Shown piece by piece: positions 8,129-17,550 of a stretch of 64,000 nt of DNA. Origin of the DNA: Arcanobacterium phocae (GTDB taxonomy: Bacteria > Actinomycetota > Actinomycetes > Actinomycetales > Actinomycetaceae); contig NZ_JABAPM010000002.1 in assembly GCF_018913465.1 (NCBI RefSeq), positions 248,001 to 312,000 on the forward strand, in the 5' to 3' direction. The notes under the pieces are model-generated. The model saw only the letters and a program-made list of their open reading frames with translations, searched no databases and was not told the DNA's origin. Each line of letters opens with the position of its first letter. Within the stretch, counting starts at the first letter, position 1. Position numbers and translations under genes: made by a program.

Positions 8129-9055
8129 CTATGCACGCGGGTGGGCTTGTCCAAATGCTGCTCGTAGCCGTTCTGCACTAACATGCGTATAGCGCTGCGT
8201 TGTCCCAATTGACGAATGTCCGAGTATTTCTTGCACAGCTCGTAAATCTGATCCGCCGTCAAGTAGATGTGTGGCGGCCGAGTGCCGTAAATCGTGTGGC
8301 GTAATATCTGGAAGATTTGCTTGGATCGTCAGCTGGCTGAGCGATTTCCGAACAACACGCGGGTCTATTCGCTTCCCGCGCGCCCCAATAAACAAAGCCG
8401 GATCCTGAACGTTACTCCCTAATAGGGACGAACGCACGCTCAACCATGCCATGAGAGCTGTGCGGGCTGGACGTCCAAAAGGCACCACCCGTTCTTTGTT
8501 GCCTTTACCCAGCACTCGTATGGAATTATCCGGAGAGATATCGCCAATATTGATTCCAACTAACTCACTTATTCGAATTGCTGTGGCATAGAGCAGTTCA
8601 AAAATTGCAGCATCCCGAATAGCAATCGGATCTCCCGATTGTGTATTCTCATGAGCTACTCGGAGTAGTTCACGCGCCTGGGCAACAGATAACACATGTG
8701 GTAACTCATTTGCTGCTCGCGGAGCTTTAAGCTGTGCCCCCGGATCGTGATCAATTATTCCGGCTTTCAACATCCACGCAGTAAAAGTGCGCACTGCGGC
8801 AGAATGCCGCGCTATCGAAGAACGAGCGTGTCCAGATTGTTGGCGATATGCCAACCAAGAACGTAAATCACGAATGTCAAGTTCCCCAATAGCTACCGCA
8901 GCGTTGTCCGACTGCTGATGTAAGAACTCCAAAAGCGATCGTGCTTCGGCAAGATATGCGCGGCATGTATGATCGGACAGACCACGCCGCAAACTAATTT
9001 CTCGGTTATATCGAGCAAGGATATTCTCTAATGCTTGTGGTAGCTCCGCAGTCAT
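8129..9055 (-). CDS. xerC: Tyrosine recombinase XerC
   Basis: XerC resolves chromosome dimers at dif with XerD. The 308-residue protein has an N-terminal SAM-like core-binding domain (about 8-110) and the C-terminal catalytic domain. Catalytic residues are all present: R161 (ATAIRISELV), K184 or K187 (GKGNKERVVP), H254 and R257 (HDLRH), H280 (LGHSS) and the nucleophile Y289 (TQRYTH). It sits 23 bases downstream of dprA in the conserved actinobacterial comM-dprA-xerC order, which argues for the housekeeping recombinase and not a phage integrase. The region 7922-8128 between it and the subtilase holds only probable subtilase promoter sequence (AT-rich, TATTAT and CATAAT boxes on the minus strand). 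Confidence 0.93.
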   Translation of the reverse strand: MTAELPQALENILARYNREISLRRGLSDHTCRAYLAEARSLLEFLHQQSDNAAVAIGELDIRDLRSWLAYRQQSGHARSSIARHSAAVRTFTAWMLKAGIIDHDPGAQLKAPRAANELPHVLSVAQARELLRVAHENTQSGDPIAIRDAAIFELLYATAIRISELVGINIGDISPDNSIRVLGKGNKERVVPFGRPARTALMAWLSVRSSLLGSNVQDPALFIGARGKRIDPRVVRKSLSQLTIQANLPDITPHDLRHSAATHLLDGGSDLRAVQEILGHSSIGTTQRYTHVSAERLRAAFGQAHPRA

Positions 9056-9078
9056 GCTTTCTATTCTAGCCTAGGAGT

Positions 9079-10221
9079 TCATACTCGCCTCCACCCTGAA
9101 GGCACGTTGCGCGCCCGGCCCAATAGTTCTAATCGAGCAAGTTTCACCAGAGCTTCTCTCTCACTCACCCCAGCAACACGAGCAATCGAGGATGCCGTTG
9201 CTGCACAAGTGAGTGGAATTGCCTCCCAAACCTGCTCCAAGATCTTGTCAAAGCCGTCATCAGGCATCTGGAAAATATCTTCTCCTTCACCCGTGGAAAG
9301 CGTTAACTGTTGCCAAGAGACGAGTTCGCGCACATCTGCGCTATTACGAATTAGCGTTGCCCCGTTACGGATCAAAAGATGACAACCGTCGGCAACCGGA
9401 GTATCCACTAATCCTGGACACGCACCTACTGGCCGACCGCAGTCAATTGCATGACGCGCAGTAGATAATGCACCCGAACGGCTAGGAGCCTCCACTACCA
9501 CTGTTCCAGCACCTAATGCTGCGATAATCCGATTCCGAGATAAAAAACGATGTCGTTGTGGCGCCGCTCCTGGCGGAGATTCAGACAGAATGGCTCCTTG
9601 AGCTATCGTTGCGGTAAAAAGATCTGAATGTGCGAGTGGATACGGTCTATCTACGCCGCCAGCCGATACTATGATGGTCTGTTTCCCATTGTGTAAGGCA
9701 CCCAGATGAGCTTGCGCATCGATTCCAAAAGCTCCGCCAGAGACAATAATGTGGGTATCAGAAAGATCGCAGGCCAAATTTCGGGCGATTCTTTTTCCGT
9801 AGGAACTAGCTGCACGTGATCCAACTAGTGAAATAGCCGGACGCGAAAGAACGTCAACATCTCCGCGAATCCACAGGCCAAAAACTGGAGCGCTGAGATC
9901 ATCTAAAGAGAACGGCCACTGTTTATCACCGGGTATCAAAAAACTGATGCCCATGCGTTTCATCGTAAACGTACTCATTTCTTGATACGACGCTAACCGT
10001 AACTGCCATGCTTGCATCGTTCTTCGCACGTAATCACCGCGAGCGCCGCTGCGTTGTATAGCTTCTTCGATTTCATCGCTCAGCTGACTGTGGGTACCGT
10101 ATTCTTTTACCCACGACAATGCCTGCTCATATGAAGTAGCTTCAATAAGTGCGTGCGCGAGTGGATGGCCACCTTCGCATAGATAGCTCCACGCTTGAGC
10201 AGCACTATGTTCATTACCCAT
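9079..10221 (-). CDS. dprA: DNA processing protein DprA
   Basis: DprA binds single-stranded DNA and loads RecA in natural transformation. This 380-residue protein has the Rossmann-like core with SLVGSRAASSYGKR, VSGGAFGIDAQAHLGAL, SESPPGAAPQRHRFLSRNRI and VVEAPSRSGALSTARHA, the conserved DprA/Smf series. The N-terminal part is helical and the last 70 residues look like the winged-helix domain found in many DprA proteins. Its ATG overlaps the comM stop by one base (TAATG), with GAGGAG upstream, so translation is probably coupled to comM. No competence pseudopilus genes are in the window; many actinobacteria keep dprA without known transformability. Confidence 0.95.
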   Translation of the reverse strand: MGNEHSAAQAWSYLCEGGHPLAHALIEATSYEQALSWVKEYGTHSQLSDEIEEAIQRSGARGDYVRRTMQAWQLRLASYQEMSTFTMKRMGISFLIPGDKQWPFSLDDLSAPVFGLWIRGDVDVLSRPAISLVGSRAASSYGKRIARNLACDLSDTHIIVSGGAFGIDAQAHLGALHNGKQTIIVSAGGVDRPYPLAHSDLFTATIAQGAILSESPPGAAPQRHRFLSRNRIIAALGAGTVVVEAPSRSGALSTARHAIDCGRPVGACPGLVDTPVADGCHLLIRNGATLIRNSADVRELVSWQQLTLSTGEGEDIFQMPDDGFDKILEQVWEAIPLTCAATASSIARVAGVSEREALVKLARLELLGRARNVPSGWRRV

Positions 10222-11738
10222 TATGTCTCCTCAATATTTGTTCGCAGAGAGAAAGCTAATGCCACATCGTCATCAGTAGGATGCGCATGTTCGTTAATAT
10301 CGGCAACGGACCACGCTAGTTTCAAAATTCGGTCCATCCCGCGCATAGACAGCTGGCCCACACGTAACCTATTATCGAACAATGCCGAAATAGCGCTGCT
10401 CAATGTAGTGTGCTCCCGTAACCATGAACCACTGAGCTGGCTATTCCGGACGTTTTGTCGCTCATATTGCCGTTGCTGAGCACACTCTATTTTGGCTCGC
10501 ATGCGGGCACTCGTCGTCGTGCTCCCCATGTTGAGATCAGCTTTTGTGGGACGGTTAAGAGATATAACGACGTCGATCCGGTCCCGCACCGGCCCGCCTA
10601 ACCGAGATTGGTAACTACGTAAGTCGCGCGAAGTGCACTGGCAGGCTCCTGGACCGTCAAGAGCTTTCCCGCATTTACACGGGTTAGCGGCAGCTATGAG
10701 CTGAAACCGCGCGGGAAAACGAACCCTGGCAGAGCTGCGTGCGATGTCGATATACCCTGTTTCGAGTGGTTCTCGCAAAGCTTGGATAGCACGTGGTGAA
10801 AACTCAGCAAATTCGTCGCAAAAGAGGATTCCATTGTGAGCCGCAGTTATCGCACCGGGGCGGGCAATAGTGCTTCCGCCACCAATCAGAGCAGCTACCG
10901 AGGTGGTATGGTGCGGACTCGCTAACGGTGGCCGGAAATTTAATTCCGCGCAACTTTGACCCTGCACGGATTGGATAATAGCTACCTCTATCGCTTCATC
11001 AGCTGATAGATCCGGCATAACAGTTGGTATCCGTTGGGCAATCATCGATTTTCCGACACCCGGTGAACCCAGCATCAACATATGGTGTCCCCCAGCTACG
11101 GCGACTTCAGTAGCAATTAGTGCTGATTCTTGACCGTATACCTCAGCCATATCGAGTCGCTGGTCGGGCATTTTTGCAGGCAACGCTAACGAGTTCTTGC
11201 CCGGACTATCAAATTGCGGGATACCCGTTTCCATCCATTGTGCGATTTGGGCGAGGCCAGCTACTGGCACAATGTTCACCCCATCAACCAGTTGCGCCTC
11301 ATGAGCATTTTCTTGTGGAACAAGTACTGTTTTCAAGCCGTTTTCTTTTGCGGCCACGACGCTGGGCAGAACTCCTGGAATCGGACGTACACTCCCATCC
11401 AGCCCTAGTTCTCCGATAGCCATCGCGCGCTTAGTTAATGGCCTATAGCCTTGGGCACATAAGATCGCGATAGCTAGGCCAAGATCTAACCCGGTGCCCG
11501 TCTTTGGCAGTGCACCGGGTGATAAATTTATTGTCAACCGTTCTTGTGGCCAAGGCAGACCGACCTGAGAAAAACTTGCGCGCAAGCGTTCCCGTGCTTC
11601 GTTCACTGCAGTATCAGGTAAGCCGACGATGGAGCACCGTGGCAGCCCGGGAAGAATAACTGCCTCAATAAGTACCGGTTGAGCACTGATTCCGATCAAC
11701 GTCATGCTCATCGCACGCCCGACAATACCGATACTCAT
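10221..11738 (-). CDS. comM: ComM/YifB family Mg-chelatase-like AAA+ ATPase
   Basis: ComM is a hexameric AAA+ helicase that promotes branch migration during integration of transforming DNA. The 505 residues comprise an N-terminal Lon-protease-like ChlI fold (GLPRCSIVGLPDTAVNEARERLRAS, NLSPGALPKTGTGLDLGLA), then the AAA+ core with Walker A GSPGVGKSM (about residue 222) and Walker B GILFCDEFAEF, the zinc-type cysteines CKCGKALDGPGACQC, and a C-terminal lid with RVGQLSMRGMDRILKLAWS. Start ATG 11738 overlaps the yraN stop by four bases (ATGA). With yraN upstream and dprA downstream it forms one coupled operon. Confidence 0.96.
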   Translation of the reverse strand: MSIGIVGRAMSMTLIGISAQPVLIEAVILPGLPRCSIVGLPDTAVNEARERLRASFSQVGLPWPQERLTINLSPGALPKTGTGLDLGLAIAILCAQGYRPLTKRAMAIGELGLDGSVRPIPGVLPSVVAAKENGLKTVLVPQENAHEAQLVDGVNIVPVAGLAQIAQWMETGIPQFDSPGKNSLALPAKMPDQRLDMAEVYGQESALIATEVAVAGGHHMLMLGSPGVGKSMIAQRIPTVMPDLSADEAIEVAIIQSVQGQSCAELNFRPPLASPHHTTSVAALIGGGSTIARPGAITAAHNGILFCDEFAEFSPRAIQALREPLETGYIDIARSSARVRFPARFQLIAAANPCKCGKALDGPGACQCTSRDLRSYQSRLGGPVRDRIDVVISLNRPTKADLNMGSTTTSARMRAKIECAQQRQYERQNVRNSQLSGSWLREHTTLSSAISALFDNRLRVGQLSMRGMDRILKLAWSVADINEHAHPTDDDVALAFSLRTNIEET

Positions 11739-12106
11739 GCGACATTCCGAATGTGGTTAAGTCGAAAATCGTCAACGGTTCTCGCCGTAATTGCGATAAC
11801 GTCAATCGCTATCCGAGCAGCGCGCCGACGTTGGATATGTTGCCAGTGCCCGAAGGCTCGCCGAATTCGTTCTATTTTCTGGCGGGTAACGGCTTCTTCT
11901 GGAGCTCCGTAGCGTACACACCGCCGGGTCTTAACTTCGATTGCTACGAGCGCGTCACGCGCTGGATCATATGCGACAATATCTAATTCGCCCGCGGGAC
12001 TACGCCAGTTGCGGTCTAAGACGGCCCAGCCGCGGGACTGCACATAGCGCGAAGCAGTTTCTTCTCCCCAGGCACCCAACGACTGCCGATTATTTAGTGT
12101 TTCCAT
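11735..12106 (-). CDS. yraN: YraN family (UPF0102) nuclease-like protein
   Basis: This 123-residue protein has the short restriction-endonuclease-like fold of UPF0102: GAWGEETASRYVQSRGWAVLDRNWR, then the PD-(D/E)xK-type residues AGELDIVAYD and VAIEVKTRR. These acidic and Lys residues resemble a nuclease active site, but the family function is unknown. It is the usual upstream neighbour of comM in actinobacteria, and its stop overlaps the comM start. The 95 bases between it and the DUF2469 gene show no gene or strong terminator. Confidence 0.93.
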   Translation of the reverse strand: METLNNRQSLGAWGEETASRYVQSRGWAVLDRNWRSPAGELDIVAYDPARDALVAIEVKTRRCVRYGAPEEAVTRQKIERIRRAFGHWQHIQRRRAARIAIDVIAITARTVDDFRLNHIRNVA

Positions 12107-12201
12107 AAGTTAATGAAAACAAATGCGGCATCGCGGCCAACGAGAAAAAATAAATCTGTGGAGAAACGTTTAGCTAAATGATCTTGTGGAAAAGCCGGAC
12201 A

Positions 12202-12510
12202 TCACATTGCCAGTTCATGCGTAATATCTGGCTTATTCAGCTCTTCGACATTGACGTCTTTAAACGTTACTACGCGAGCTTCGCGAATAAACCGAGATGG
12301 CCGGTAAATATCCCAGACCCATGCATCTTTCAACATCACTTCAAAGAAAATATCACCAGAGGCCGAGGCGCGAACCTTCACATCGACGTCGTTCGCCAAG
12401 TAGAACCGTCGCTCAGTTTCAACAACAAACCGGAATAGATTAACAACTTCACGATACTCGCGGTACAACGCCAACTCAGCGTCTGCCTCAAAGTTTTCCA
12501 ATTCACTCAT
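12202..12510 (-). CDS. DUF2469 family protein
   Basis: I start at ATG 12510 (MSELENFEADAELALYREYR), the usual beginning for this actinobacterial family, giving 102 residues; a longer frame to 12525 runs back into rnhB. The body (VVNLFRFVVETERRFYLAND, then VRASASGDIFFEVMLKDAWVWDIYRPSRFI) matches DUF2469, a small acidic protein found next to rnhB in many actinobacteria and of unknown function. It overlaps the rnhB stop by eight bases, so coupled translation is likely. It probably ends the lepB-rnhB operon. Confidence 0.93.
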   Translation of the reverse strand: MSELENFEADAELALYREYREVVNLFRFVVETERRFYLANDVDVKVRASASGDIFFEVMLKDAWVWDIYRPSRFIREARVVTFKDVNVEELNKPDITHELAM

Positions 12511-13189
12511 TATTTGCCTGTCCAATCGTTGAGCTCACACCAGGGAGTTTCCACGCTGTCCGATGAAAATCGCACGGCCCATGTTCTGCTAAACCAGCGA
12601 TATGTTGTGCTGAAGCATAGCCTTTGTTACGTTCAAAACCATACTCAGGAAAATTCTGAGCAGCCTGAACCATAATCGCATCACGTTCTACCTTAGCTAA
12701 TACACTCGCTGCTGCCACGACAGCGCAACGCGCGTCGCCTTTTACTTCCATGTGCACCGGTAATGCTGGTAGCGTGCAACCGGCATCGAATAGCCCGTCC
12801 GATGTCCACCAGTCGTGACTACCGTCAAGTAGTATTCCACCAATATCGTACTGGGTTAGTTGCGCTAATGCGTGGCTCGCGGCAATCCGTAGTGCACCGA
12901 TAATCCCAAACTCATTAACGTCATAGGCGTTCGCATGTCCAACTGCACGAGCACTTACCCACGATGACACCGGTTCAATCAGGTTTTCACGTGCTCGCGG
13001 CGATAGCAACTTAGAATCCCGCAAATTTTCCGGGAAGTCATCCTTCGTCTGGAGATTGACAAGAGCAATACCTACACTTGCTGGACCAGCAATGGCACCG
13101 CGCCCTACTTCATCTACGCCCGCCAAAAATGCTCCGGGTTTCAGCGTTTTTAGTAGTTCTTTTTCAACAACACGATCAGGATGCAACAT
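12503..13189 (-). CDS. rnhB: Ribonuclease HII
   Basis: RNase HII removes RNA from RNA-DNA hybrids and single ribonucleotides from DNA. The 228-residue protein has the family series AGVDEVGRGAIAGP (D26 and E27), LRDSKLLSPRARENL, ILLDGSHD and EVKGDARCAVVAAASVLAKVERD, so the catalytic D/E residues are all present. It begins 13 bases after lepB and overlaps the DUF2469 gene. The ATG has no clear Shine-Dalgarno, so translation may be coupled to lepB. Confidence 0.96.
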   Translation of the reverse strand: MLHPDRVVEKELLKTLKPGAFLAGVDEVGRGAIAGPASVGIALVNLQTKDDFPENLRDSKLLSPRARENLIEPVSSWVSARAVGHANAYDVNEFGIIGALRIAASHALAQLTQYDIGGILLDGSHDWWTSDGLFDAGCTLPALPVHMEVKGDARCAVVAAASVLAKVERDAIMVQAAQNFPEYGFERNKGYASAQHIAGLAEHGPCDFHRTAWKLPGVSSTIGQANNE

Positions 13190-13202
13190 TCACACTAGCC
13201 AA

Positions 13203-14033
13203 TCACCGTTGTGGTTCAGGAACGCCTTCAAAAACCTTCGATACATCCGGTAAGGTTCCAAATCGAGATACAGGCAAAATACGCAACCAAGCGCGCCCTT
13301 CTATATTTCGAATCGGCACAAAGCCAGATCCATCAACTCGTTGGTGATACCGCGAATCACTCGAATCAGAACGGTTATCTCCCATGACCCACACGTGTCC
13401 ACGCGGGACTCGCACGTCAAAGGTCTCGTCAGAAGGCGCTACCCCGGGTTTAATATAAGTTTCATCGAGGCTATGCCCATTGACCATCATGCGTCCTTTG
13501 TCGTCACAACATGAGACGTGGTCTCCCGGTAAACCTATAAGCCGTTTAATCAGGTGGCTTCCGGCATTCTTTGGCATAAGTCCGACTGCTTCGCCTACTT
13601 TTTGGATGCCAGCTTGCCACCCGGAAGGTTCAGGTACCTGGGTGTTGGCTAACCATTGCCCTGGATCCCGGAACACTACGATGTCACCGCGGTTAAGATC
13701 ATCAGCGCTATTGGCAAGTTTATTGACCACAACCCTATCATCAATGATGATGGTGTCCTCCATAGAACCGGACGGGATCTCAAAAGCCTGCAGAAAAAAT
13801 GTTTTTAGTAGCACTGAGAATAACAGTGCAATCGCCACAATAGTACCAATCTCAAGAATTGACGAGAAAAATCTGCGGCCAAGAGATACCGGTTTTTTAT
13901 CCGCTGGGATAACAATTCGTAAACGTTGAGCCCGCGCTTCATCAAGCGACACCGGTTCGATAGTTGGTGGCATCACGTCAGGAGCCGGAGCGTAGCGCTC
14001 GGCTTCAATCTCTTCACCGGTATCCGATGTCAT
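13203..14033 (-). CDS. lepB: Signal peptidase I
   Basis: LepB cleaves signal peptides from exported preproteins on the outer face of the membrane. The 276 residues contain a cytoplasmic N-terminal segment, one membrane helix (LEIGTIVAIALLFSVLL, about 58-75), and the S26 boxes: FEIPSGSMEDTI with the catalytic Ser, LNRGDIVVFRDP, LIKRLIGLPGDHV with the catalytic Lys, and MGDNRSDSSDSR. AGGAGA precedes the ATG closely. It sits between rplS and rnhB as in other actinobacteria. It would process the secreted proteins seen elsewhere in the window. Confidence 0.96.
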   Translation of the reverse strand: MTSDTGEEIEAERYAPAPDVMPPTIEPVSLDEARAQRLRIVIPADKKPVSLGRRFFSSILEIGTIVAIALLFSVLLKTFFLQAFEIPSGSMEDTIIIDDRVVVNKLANSADDLNRGDIVVFRDPGQWLANTQVPEPSGWQAGIQKVGEAVGLMPKNAGSHLIKRLIGLPGDHVSCCDDKGRMMVNGHSLDETYIKPGVAPSDETFDVRVPRGHVWVMGDNRSDSSDSRYHQRVDGSGFVPIRNIEGRAWLRILPVSRFGTLPDVSKVFEGVPEPQR

Positions 14034-14137
14034 CTTTCTCCTGACGTATAAATTTACGACTCTTTAAGCCTACATAAGCAGCCTTGGTTGTGCGTAGGTC
14101 AACTACCGCGCGTCACGTATCAGTTCCATCACAATAC

Positions 14138-14170
14138 AGAAATGCCCCGACATATAGCCGGGACATTTCT
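14138..14170 (-). terminator. rplS terminator
   Basis: Eleven-base arms (AGAAATGTCCC on the minus strand) with one G-U pair and an 11-base loop lie 12 bases after the rplS stop and are followed by a T-containing tract (TTTCTGTATTGT). This separates rplS from lepB. Confidence 0.7.
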
Positions 14171-14181
14171 TACAAATACGA

Positions 14182-14550
14182 TCAGCGAGCGTCGGTACGC
14201 TTCTCCTTGATCTTAGCTGCCTTACCGTGCAAATTGCGTAGGTAGTACAGCTTAGCCCGGCGGACATCACCACGGGTCACGACCTCGATGGAGTCAACAT
14301 TCGGGGAGTGCAGTGGGAACGTACGCTCCACACCAACGCCAAACGATGACTTGCGGACGGTGAATGTACCGTTGACACCGGTGCCGCCCTTACGAGCGAT
14401 AACTAGGCCTTGGAAGACCTGGATACGGTGACGGTTACCTTCGACAACCTTGACGTTAACCTTGACGGTATCGCCAGCGCGGAAGTCTGGGCGCTCAGTG
14501 AGCTGGGATTCAGCAATCTTCTTTAGAAAATCCATGATTCTCTCAACCAT
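14182..14550 (-). CDS. rplS: 50S ribosomal protein L19
   Basis: L19 sits at the subunit interface of the large ribosomal subunit. The 122-residue product contains [58 protein letters not shown] and [18 protein letters not shown], the whole L19 signature. Two in-frame ATGs lie at the start (14550 and 14535); the second could be the true one but its GAGAG is too close, so I keep the first. A small hairpin (CGGGG/CCCCG at 14576-14589) lies in the leader and might be regulatory. The gap of 116 bases to trmD suggests that rplS may have its own promoter. Confidence 0.97.
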   Translation of the reverse strand: MVERIMDFLKKIAESQLTERPDFRAGDTVKVNVKVVEGNRHRIQVFQGLVIARKGGTGVNGTFTVRKSSFGVGVERTFPLHSPNVDSIEVVTRGDVRRAKLYYLRNLHGKAAKIKEKRTDAR

Positions 14551-14666
14551 TCTGCGCGCAGGTCAGAATGCTTTCCGGGGTTACCCCCGTTCGTATGTGC
14601 ATTTATCTTGCCTCGTACGCCACCCCCTGCGGCAGGCTCTGGTGTACGCGTTATAGCAAGCGTTTC

Positions 14667-16001
14667 TTATTCTGCCAGATTGAGTGGCCGCACTAAAGTG
14701 ACTTCACTATTATTCGCGTCACCAACATTGCCGGTACGTTCCCCGAAAGACACGAATCCGGACTTTTTGAGCGCCTTCTGTGCCCGGCGATTAGCGTTGG
14801 CCACTGCAGTCCACACGTCTGCATGATTCGGGACCGCAGAACAGTCACGGAGCTTCTTGAATGTTTCTGTCATCAGCAATCCATATAGTCCGCTACCTCG
14901 CCACAATCGATCGAGGTAGATTCCTGCAACGTACACCAGATCCGATGCTTGCGGAGCTCCTAGATGATGAGTTATCTGTGTATCCCACATTGCATGAGAA
15001 AATCCGATAATTTCGCGTTCCAGTTCTGCAACGAGAACAAGCTGGGCGCCATTCGTGATCCACGAGCGAACGTTTTCTTTATTCACATGCTGGGTTATGT
15101 GCATCTGGACATCTGTTTCGGACACATTCCGATCAAGACCATCTGGGAAGGTACGTCGCGCAAGTTCGGTAAGCGCTTCGACGTCGGCTTCACCAGCTAA
15201 ACGCACGGTCACCTGTTTTACTGGTCCATCCGTTTTGCGAGGACGAATCCATCCGTACTGAGCTAAGAGGGCACAATCTTTCTTGTCGAGATTGCTCACT
15301 CGCTCGATCATGTCCGGCCGGCGTACTGCGGTTTTTTCAAGGGCGCGATCCCGGCGCCATCGGGCGACGGCTTGGTGATTTCCGGACGTCAAAACCTCAG
15401 GTACCTCTATCCCTCGAAATTCCGCTGGCCGAGTATAAACCGGGTATTCCAGCAGACCGGCTTCGCCATGGGATTCTTCAACTAAGGATTCTGGGTTGCC
15501 AACCATACCTGGCACCAAACGTCCGACGGCTTCGATCAGTGCAGTAGCAGCTACCTCACCGCCATTGAGTACGTAGTCTCCAAGCGAATATTCATAGACG
15601 ACGACGTCGGGCTGGCTTGCGTAATACTCAGCCACTCGGGAATCAATTCCTTCGTACCGCCCACACGCGATAATCATATGATCTGCCTGTGCCAGCTCAT
15701 AACAACGCTGCTGCGTGAGCGGATGACCAGAAGGTGTTGGGATTGCGAGGACACATTGCCCGGCTATACCGGAACGTGCGCGTACATCATCGAGAGCAGC
15801 ACCCCAAATATCTGGCTTCATAACCATGCCGGCGCCACCACCGAATGGCGTATCGTCCACAGTTCGGTGGACGTCTGTGGCCCAATCGCGTACATCGTGG
15901 ACTTCAATATCAATCAATCCACGGGCACGTGCTTTTCCCACTAGAGAAACGTCGAGAACTCCAAAGAATTCCGGGAATACGGTCATGACGTCGATGCGCA
16001 T
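14667..16001 (-). CDS. trmD: TrmD tRNA (guanine-N1)-methyltransferase fused to a GNAT acetyltransferase domain
   Basis: Residues 1 to about 258 are TrmD, which makes m1G37 in tRNA from S-adenosylmethionine. The SPOUT knot shows in [13 protein letters not shown] (about 111-123) and [13 protein letters not shown] (about 139-151), with early motifs MTVFPEFF and [11 protein letters not shown]. The last 180 residues form a second domain of GNAT type: [21 protein letters not shown] at the N-terminal strand-helix, [21 protein letters not shown] as the acetyl-CoA-binding R-x-x-G-x-G-like loop, and [19 protein letters not shown] at the end. The two are in one uninterrupted frame. The ATG overlaps the rimM stop by one base. 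The acetylation substrate is unknown. Confidence 0.92.
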   Translation of the reverse strand: MRIDVMTVFPEFFGVLDVSLVGKARARGLIDIEVHDVRDWATDVHRTVDDTPFGGGAGMVMKPDIWGAALDDVRARSGIAGQCVLAIPTPSGHPLTQQRCYELAQADHMIIACGRYEGIDSRVAEYYASQPDVVVYEYSLGDYVLNGGEVAATALIEAVGRLVPGMVGNPESLVEESHGEAGLLEYPVYTRPAEFRGIEVPEVLTSGNHQAVARWRRDRALEKTAVRRPDMIERVSNLDKKDCALLAQYGWIRPRKTDGPVKQVTVRLAGEADVEALTELARRTFPDGLDRNVSETDVQMHITQHVNKENVRSWITNGAQLVLVAELEREIIGFSHAMWDTQITHHLGAPQASDLVYVAGIYLDRLWRGSGLYGLLMTETFKKLRDCSAVPNHADVWTAVANANRRAQKALKKSGFVSFGERTGNVGDANNSEVTLVRPLNLAE

Positions 16002-16522
16002 CAGTCGATCTCCAGCTCGTCATCAGAGAACAGGCCAGCCGGCGCATCAATGATCACACAGTGATCGTCTAGGTCTACTTCAGTAACAATCGCTTTGACG
16101 AATGGTACTCGAGTCATTATCCCGTCCGGCTCGCGCACAATGAGATAGTCATGAGCGGGTCCTGGTTCGAGTCCAGTTACTTCACCGAGCTCATATCCTT
16201 CCGGGTCTAAGGCTTCGAGCCCAACAAGTTCATGTGGGTACCACGCATCTTCTTCGACTTCATCTTCGTCGGTCTCGATCACAAGTTTGGCATTACGCAT
16301 TGCTTCGGCACCGGTCCGATCTGCATATTCCGCAAAAGTGACGAACGTAGACCCTTTGTAGGAGCGCACACTTGCGATTGTAACCGGACCAAGATCAGCA
16401 GGGTCTGTTTCATACATTGCGCCGACGACGAGTCGGCGTTCCGGCGCATCAGTGCGCACATTAAGTTTGACTTCACCTTTGAGCCCATGAGCAGAACCGA
16501 CAATAGCAACTGTTAAAAGCAT
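16001..16522 (-). CDS. rimM: Ribosome maturation factor RimM
   Basis: RimM helps mature the 30S head domain and binds S19. The 173-residue protein starts [21 protein letters not shown], the RimM N-terminal beta-barrel, and has [16 protein letters not shown] and a C-terminal PRC-barrel with [11 protein letters not shown] and [17 protein letters not shown] lies five bases before ATG 16522. The stop overlaps trmD (TGATG), so the two are coupled. Directly upstream lies a strong hairpin that would separate it from rpsP-khpA transcription. Confidence 0.95.
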   Translation of the reverse strand: MLLTVAIVGSAHGLKGEVKLNVRTDAPERRLVVGAMYETDPADLGPVTIASVRSYKGSTFVTFAEYADRTGAEAMRNAKLVIETDEDEVEEDAWYPHELVGLEALDPEGYELGEVTGLEPGPAHDYLIVREPDGIMTRVPFVKAIVTEVDLDDHCVIIDAPAGLFSDDELEID

Positions 16523-16540
16523 GATGACCTTTCTAATAAA

Positions 16541-16573
16541 CAGACCCGCCCTCGTTTTCCAAGGGCGGGTCTG
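16541..16573 (-). terminator. Terminator or attenuator between khpA and rimM
   Basis: A perfect 12-base stem (CAGACCCGCCCT and complement, nine-base loop) is followed on the minus strand by TTTATTAG, then at once by the rimM ribosome-binding site. It starts 13 bases after the khpA stop. It should reduce read-through from rpsP-khpA into rimM-trmD. Confidence 0.75.
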
Positions 16574-16585
16574 CTACACGTAAAA

Positions 16586-16822
16586 TCAGCGATCAGTTTC
16601 GATCACATCAACGCGAACGGAACCGTTCGTTGCCAGTGCGCTCATCACAGAACGCAACGCCTTGGCCGTGCGGCCATTACGGCCAATCACGCGGCCCAAG
16701 TCCTCCGGGTTTACGCGAACTTCAAGAAGCTCACCGCGGCGGTTAGTTCGGGAAGAGACCTCGACATCATCGGGGTTATCCACGATTCCACGGACGAGGT
16801 GTTCCAAGGCTTCGGCTAACAT
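16586..16822 (-). CDS. khpA: KhpA-type KH-domain RNA-binding protein
   Basis: This 78-residue protein is a single KH domain of the KhpA/YlqC family, with the RNA-binding loop GRVIGRNGRTAKALRSVM (GxxG is IGRNG). KhpA forms a global RNA chaperone pair with KhpB and affects cell division in Gram-positives. Gene position between rpsP and rimM is the conserved one. The ATG overlaps the rpsP stop (TGATG). KhpB is not in the window. Confidence 0.95.
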   Translation of the reverse strand: MLAEALEHLVRGIVDNPDDVEVSSRTNRRGELLEVRVNPEDLGRVIGRNGRTAKALRSVMSALATNGSVRVDVIETDR

Positions 16823-17268
16823 CAGGCTTCCTCGGTCTCTTCAGCTGGGGCTTCGGCAGCTTCAGCAGCAGCCTTAGCTTCGGCCTCTTCGCGAGCCTTG
16901 GCCTTTGCAGCACGACGCTTCTCAGCCTCGTCCTGAACAGCCTTGATAGCTTCTTCGCGAGCCTTCTCAGCATCAACCTTTTCGACGGTCTTCAAGGTGG
17001 AGCCACCTTCAAGACCCTTGGCAGCCTGCCAATCACCGGTGATCTTCAACTGAGCGAGTACTGCTTCGGATGGCTGTGCGCCAACGCCGATCCAGTACTG
17101 AGCGCGCTCAGAATTGATGTCGATGGTTGAAGGCTCGGTATGTGGATTGTAGTAACCGATTTCTTCGATGACGCGGCCATCACGCTTCTTGCGCGAATCG
17201 ACGACAACAACACGGTACTGCGCTTGACGGATTTTACCCATGCGCTTTAAACGAATCTTGACTGCCAC
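16822..17268 (-). CDS. rpsP: 30S ribosomal protein S16
   Basis: I start at GTG 17268, which yields [20 protein letters not shown], the standard S16 N-terminus; an ATG at 17307 would add 13 residues without family support. AGGAG lies 11 bases before the GTG. The S16 core covers about residues 1-85 ([35 protein letters not shown]). A Glu/Ala/Lys-rich, probably helical tail of about 60 residues follows, common in actinobacterial S16. First gene of the rpsP-khpA unit. The stretch 17269-17550 to the divergent efflux gene holds promoters only. Confidence 0.96.
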   Translation of the reverse strand: MAVKIRLKRMGKIRQAQYRVVVVDSRKKRDGRVIEEIGYYNPHTEPSTIDINSERAQYWIGVGAQPSEAVLAQLKITGDWQAAKGLEGGSTLKTVEKVDAEKAREEAIKAVQDEAEKRRAAKAKAREEAEAKAAAEAAEAPAEETEEA

Positions 17269-17550
17269 TTTTGTGGTCACTCCTGGTTCTATAGTTGGGC
17301 GGAACATGACTCTGATCCGGTGGGAAATACACGTATCAGCGAACTGTTCCTAACTGAGGAATTCACCCGGTGAGAGGTCCGAATTGCATCCTGAGTACAA
17401 CGAACCATTCTGCCAGATTTCCCACACCAACACCATTTAATCCACTGTTGCTACTGGTGGCATCGCTCACCTCTGGTCAGCTGCGCTGATGTGATTCTTC
17501 ACGCACAATTTCCCATCCACAATAACTCTTATCCTGTACACAATAGGATT

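Noticed and set aside
8129-9055. Phage or island integrase
   Set aside because: Context (comM-dprA-xerC) and normal XerC length and motifs indicate the housekeeping recombinase; no attachment site or phage genes are adjacent.
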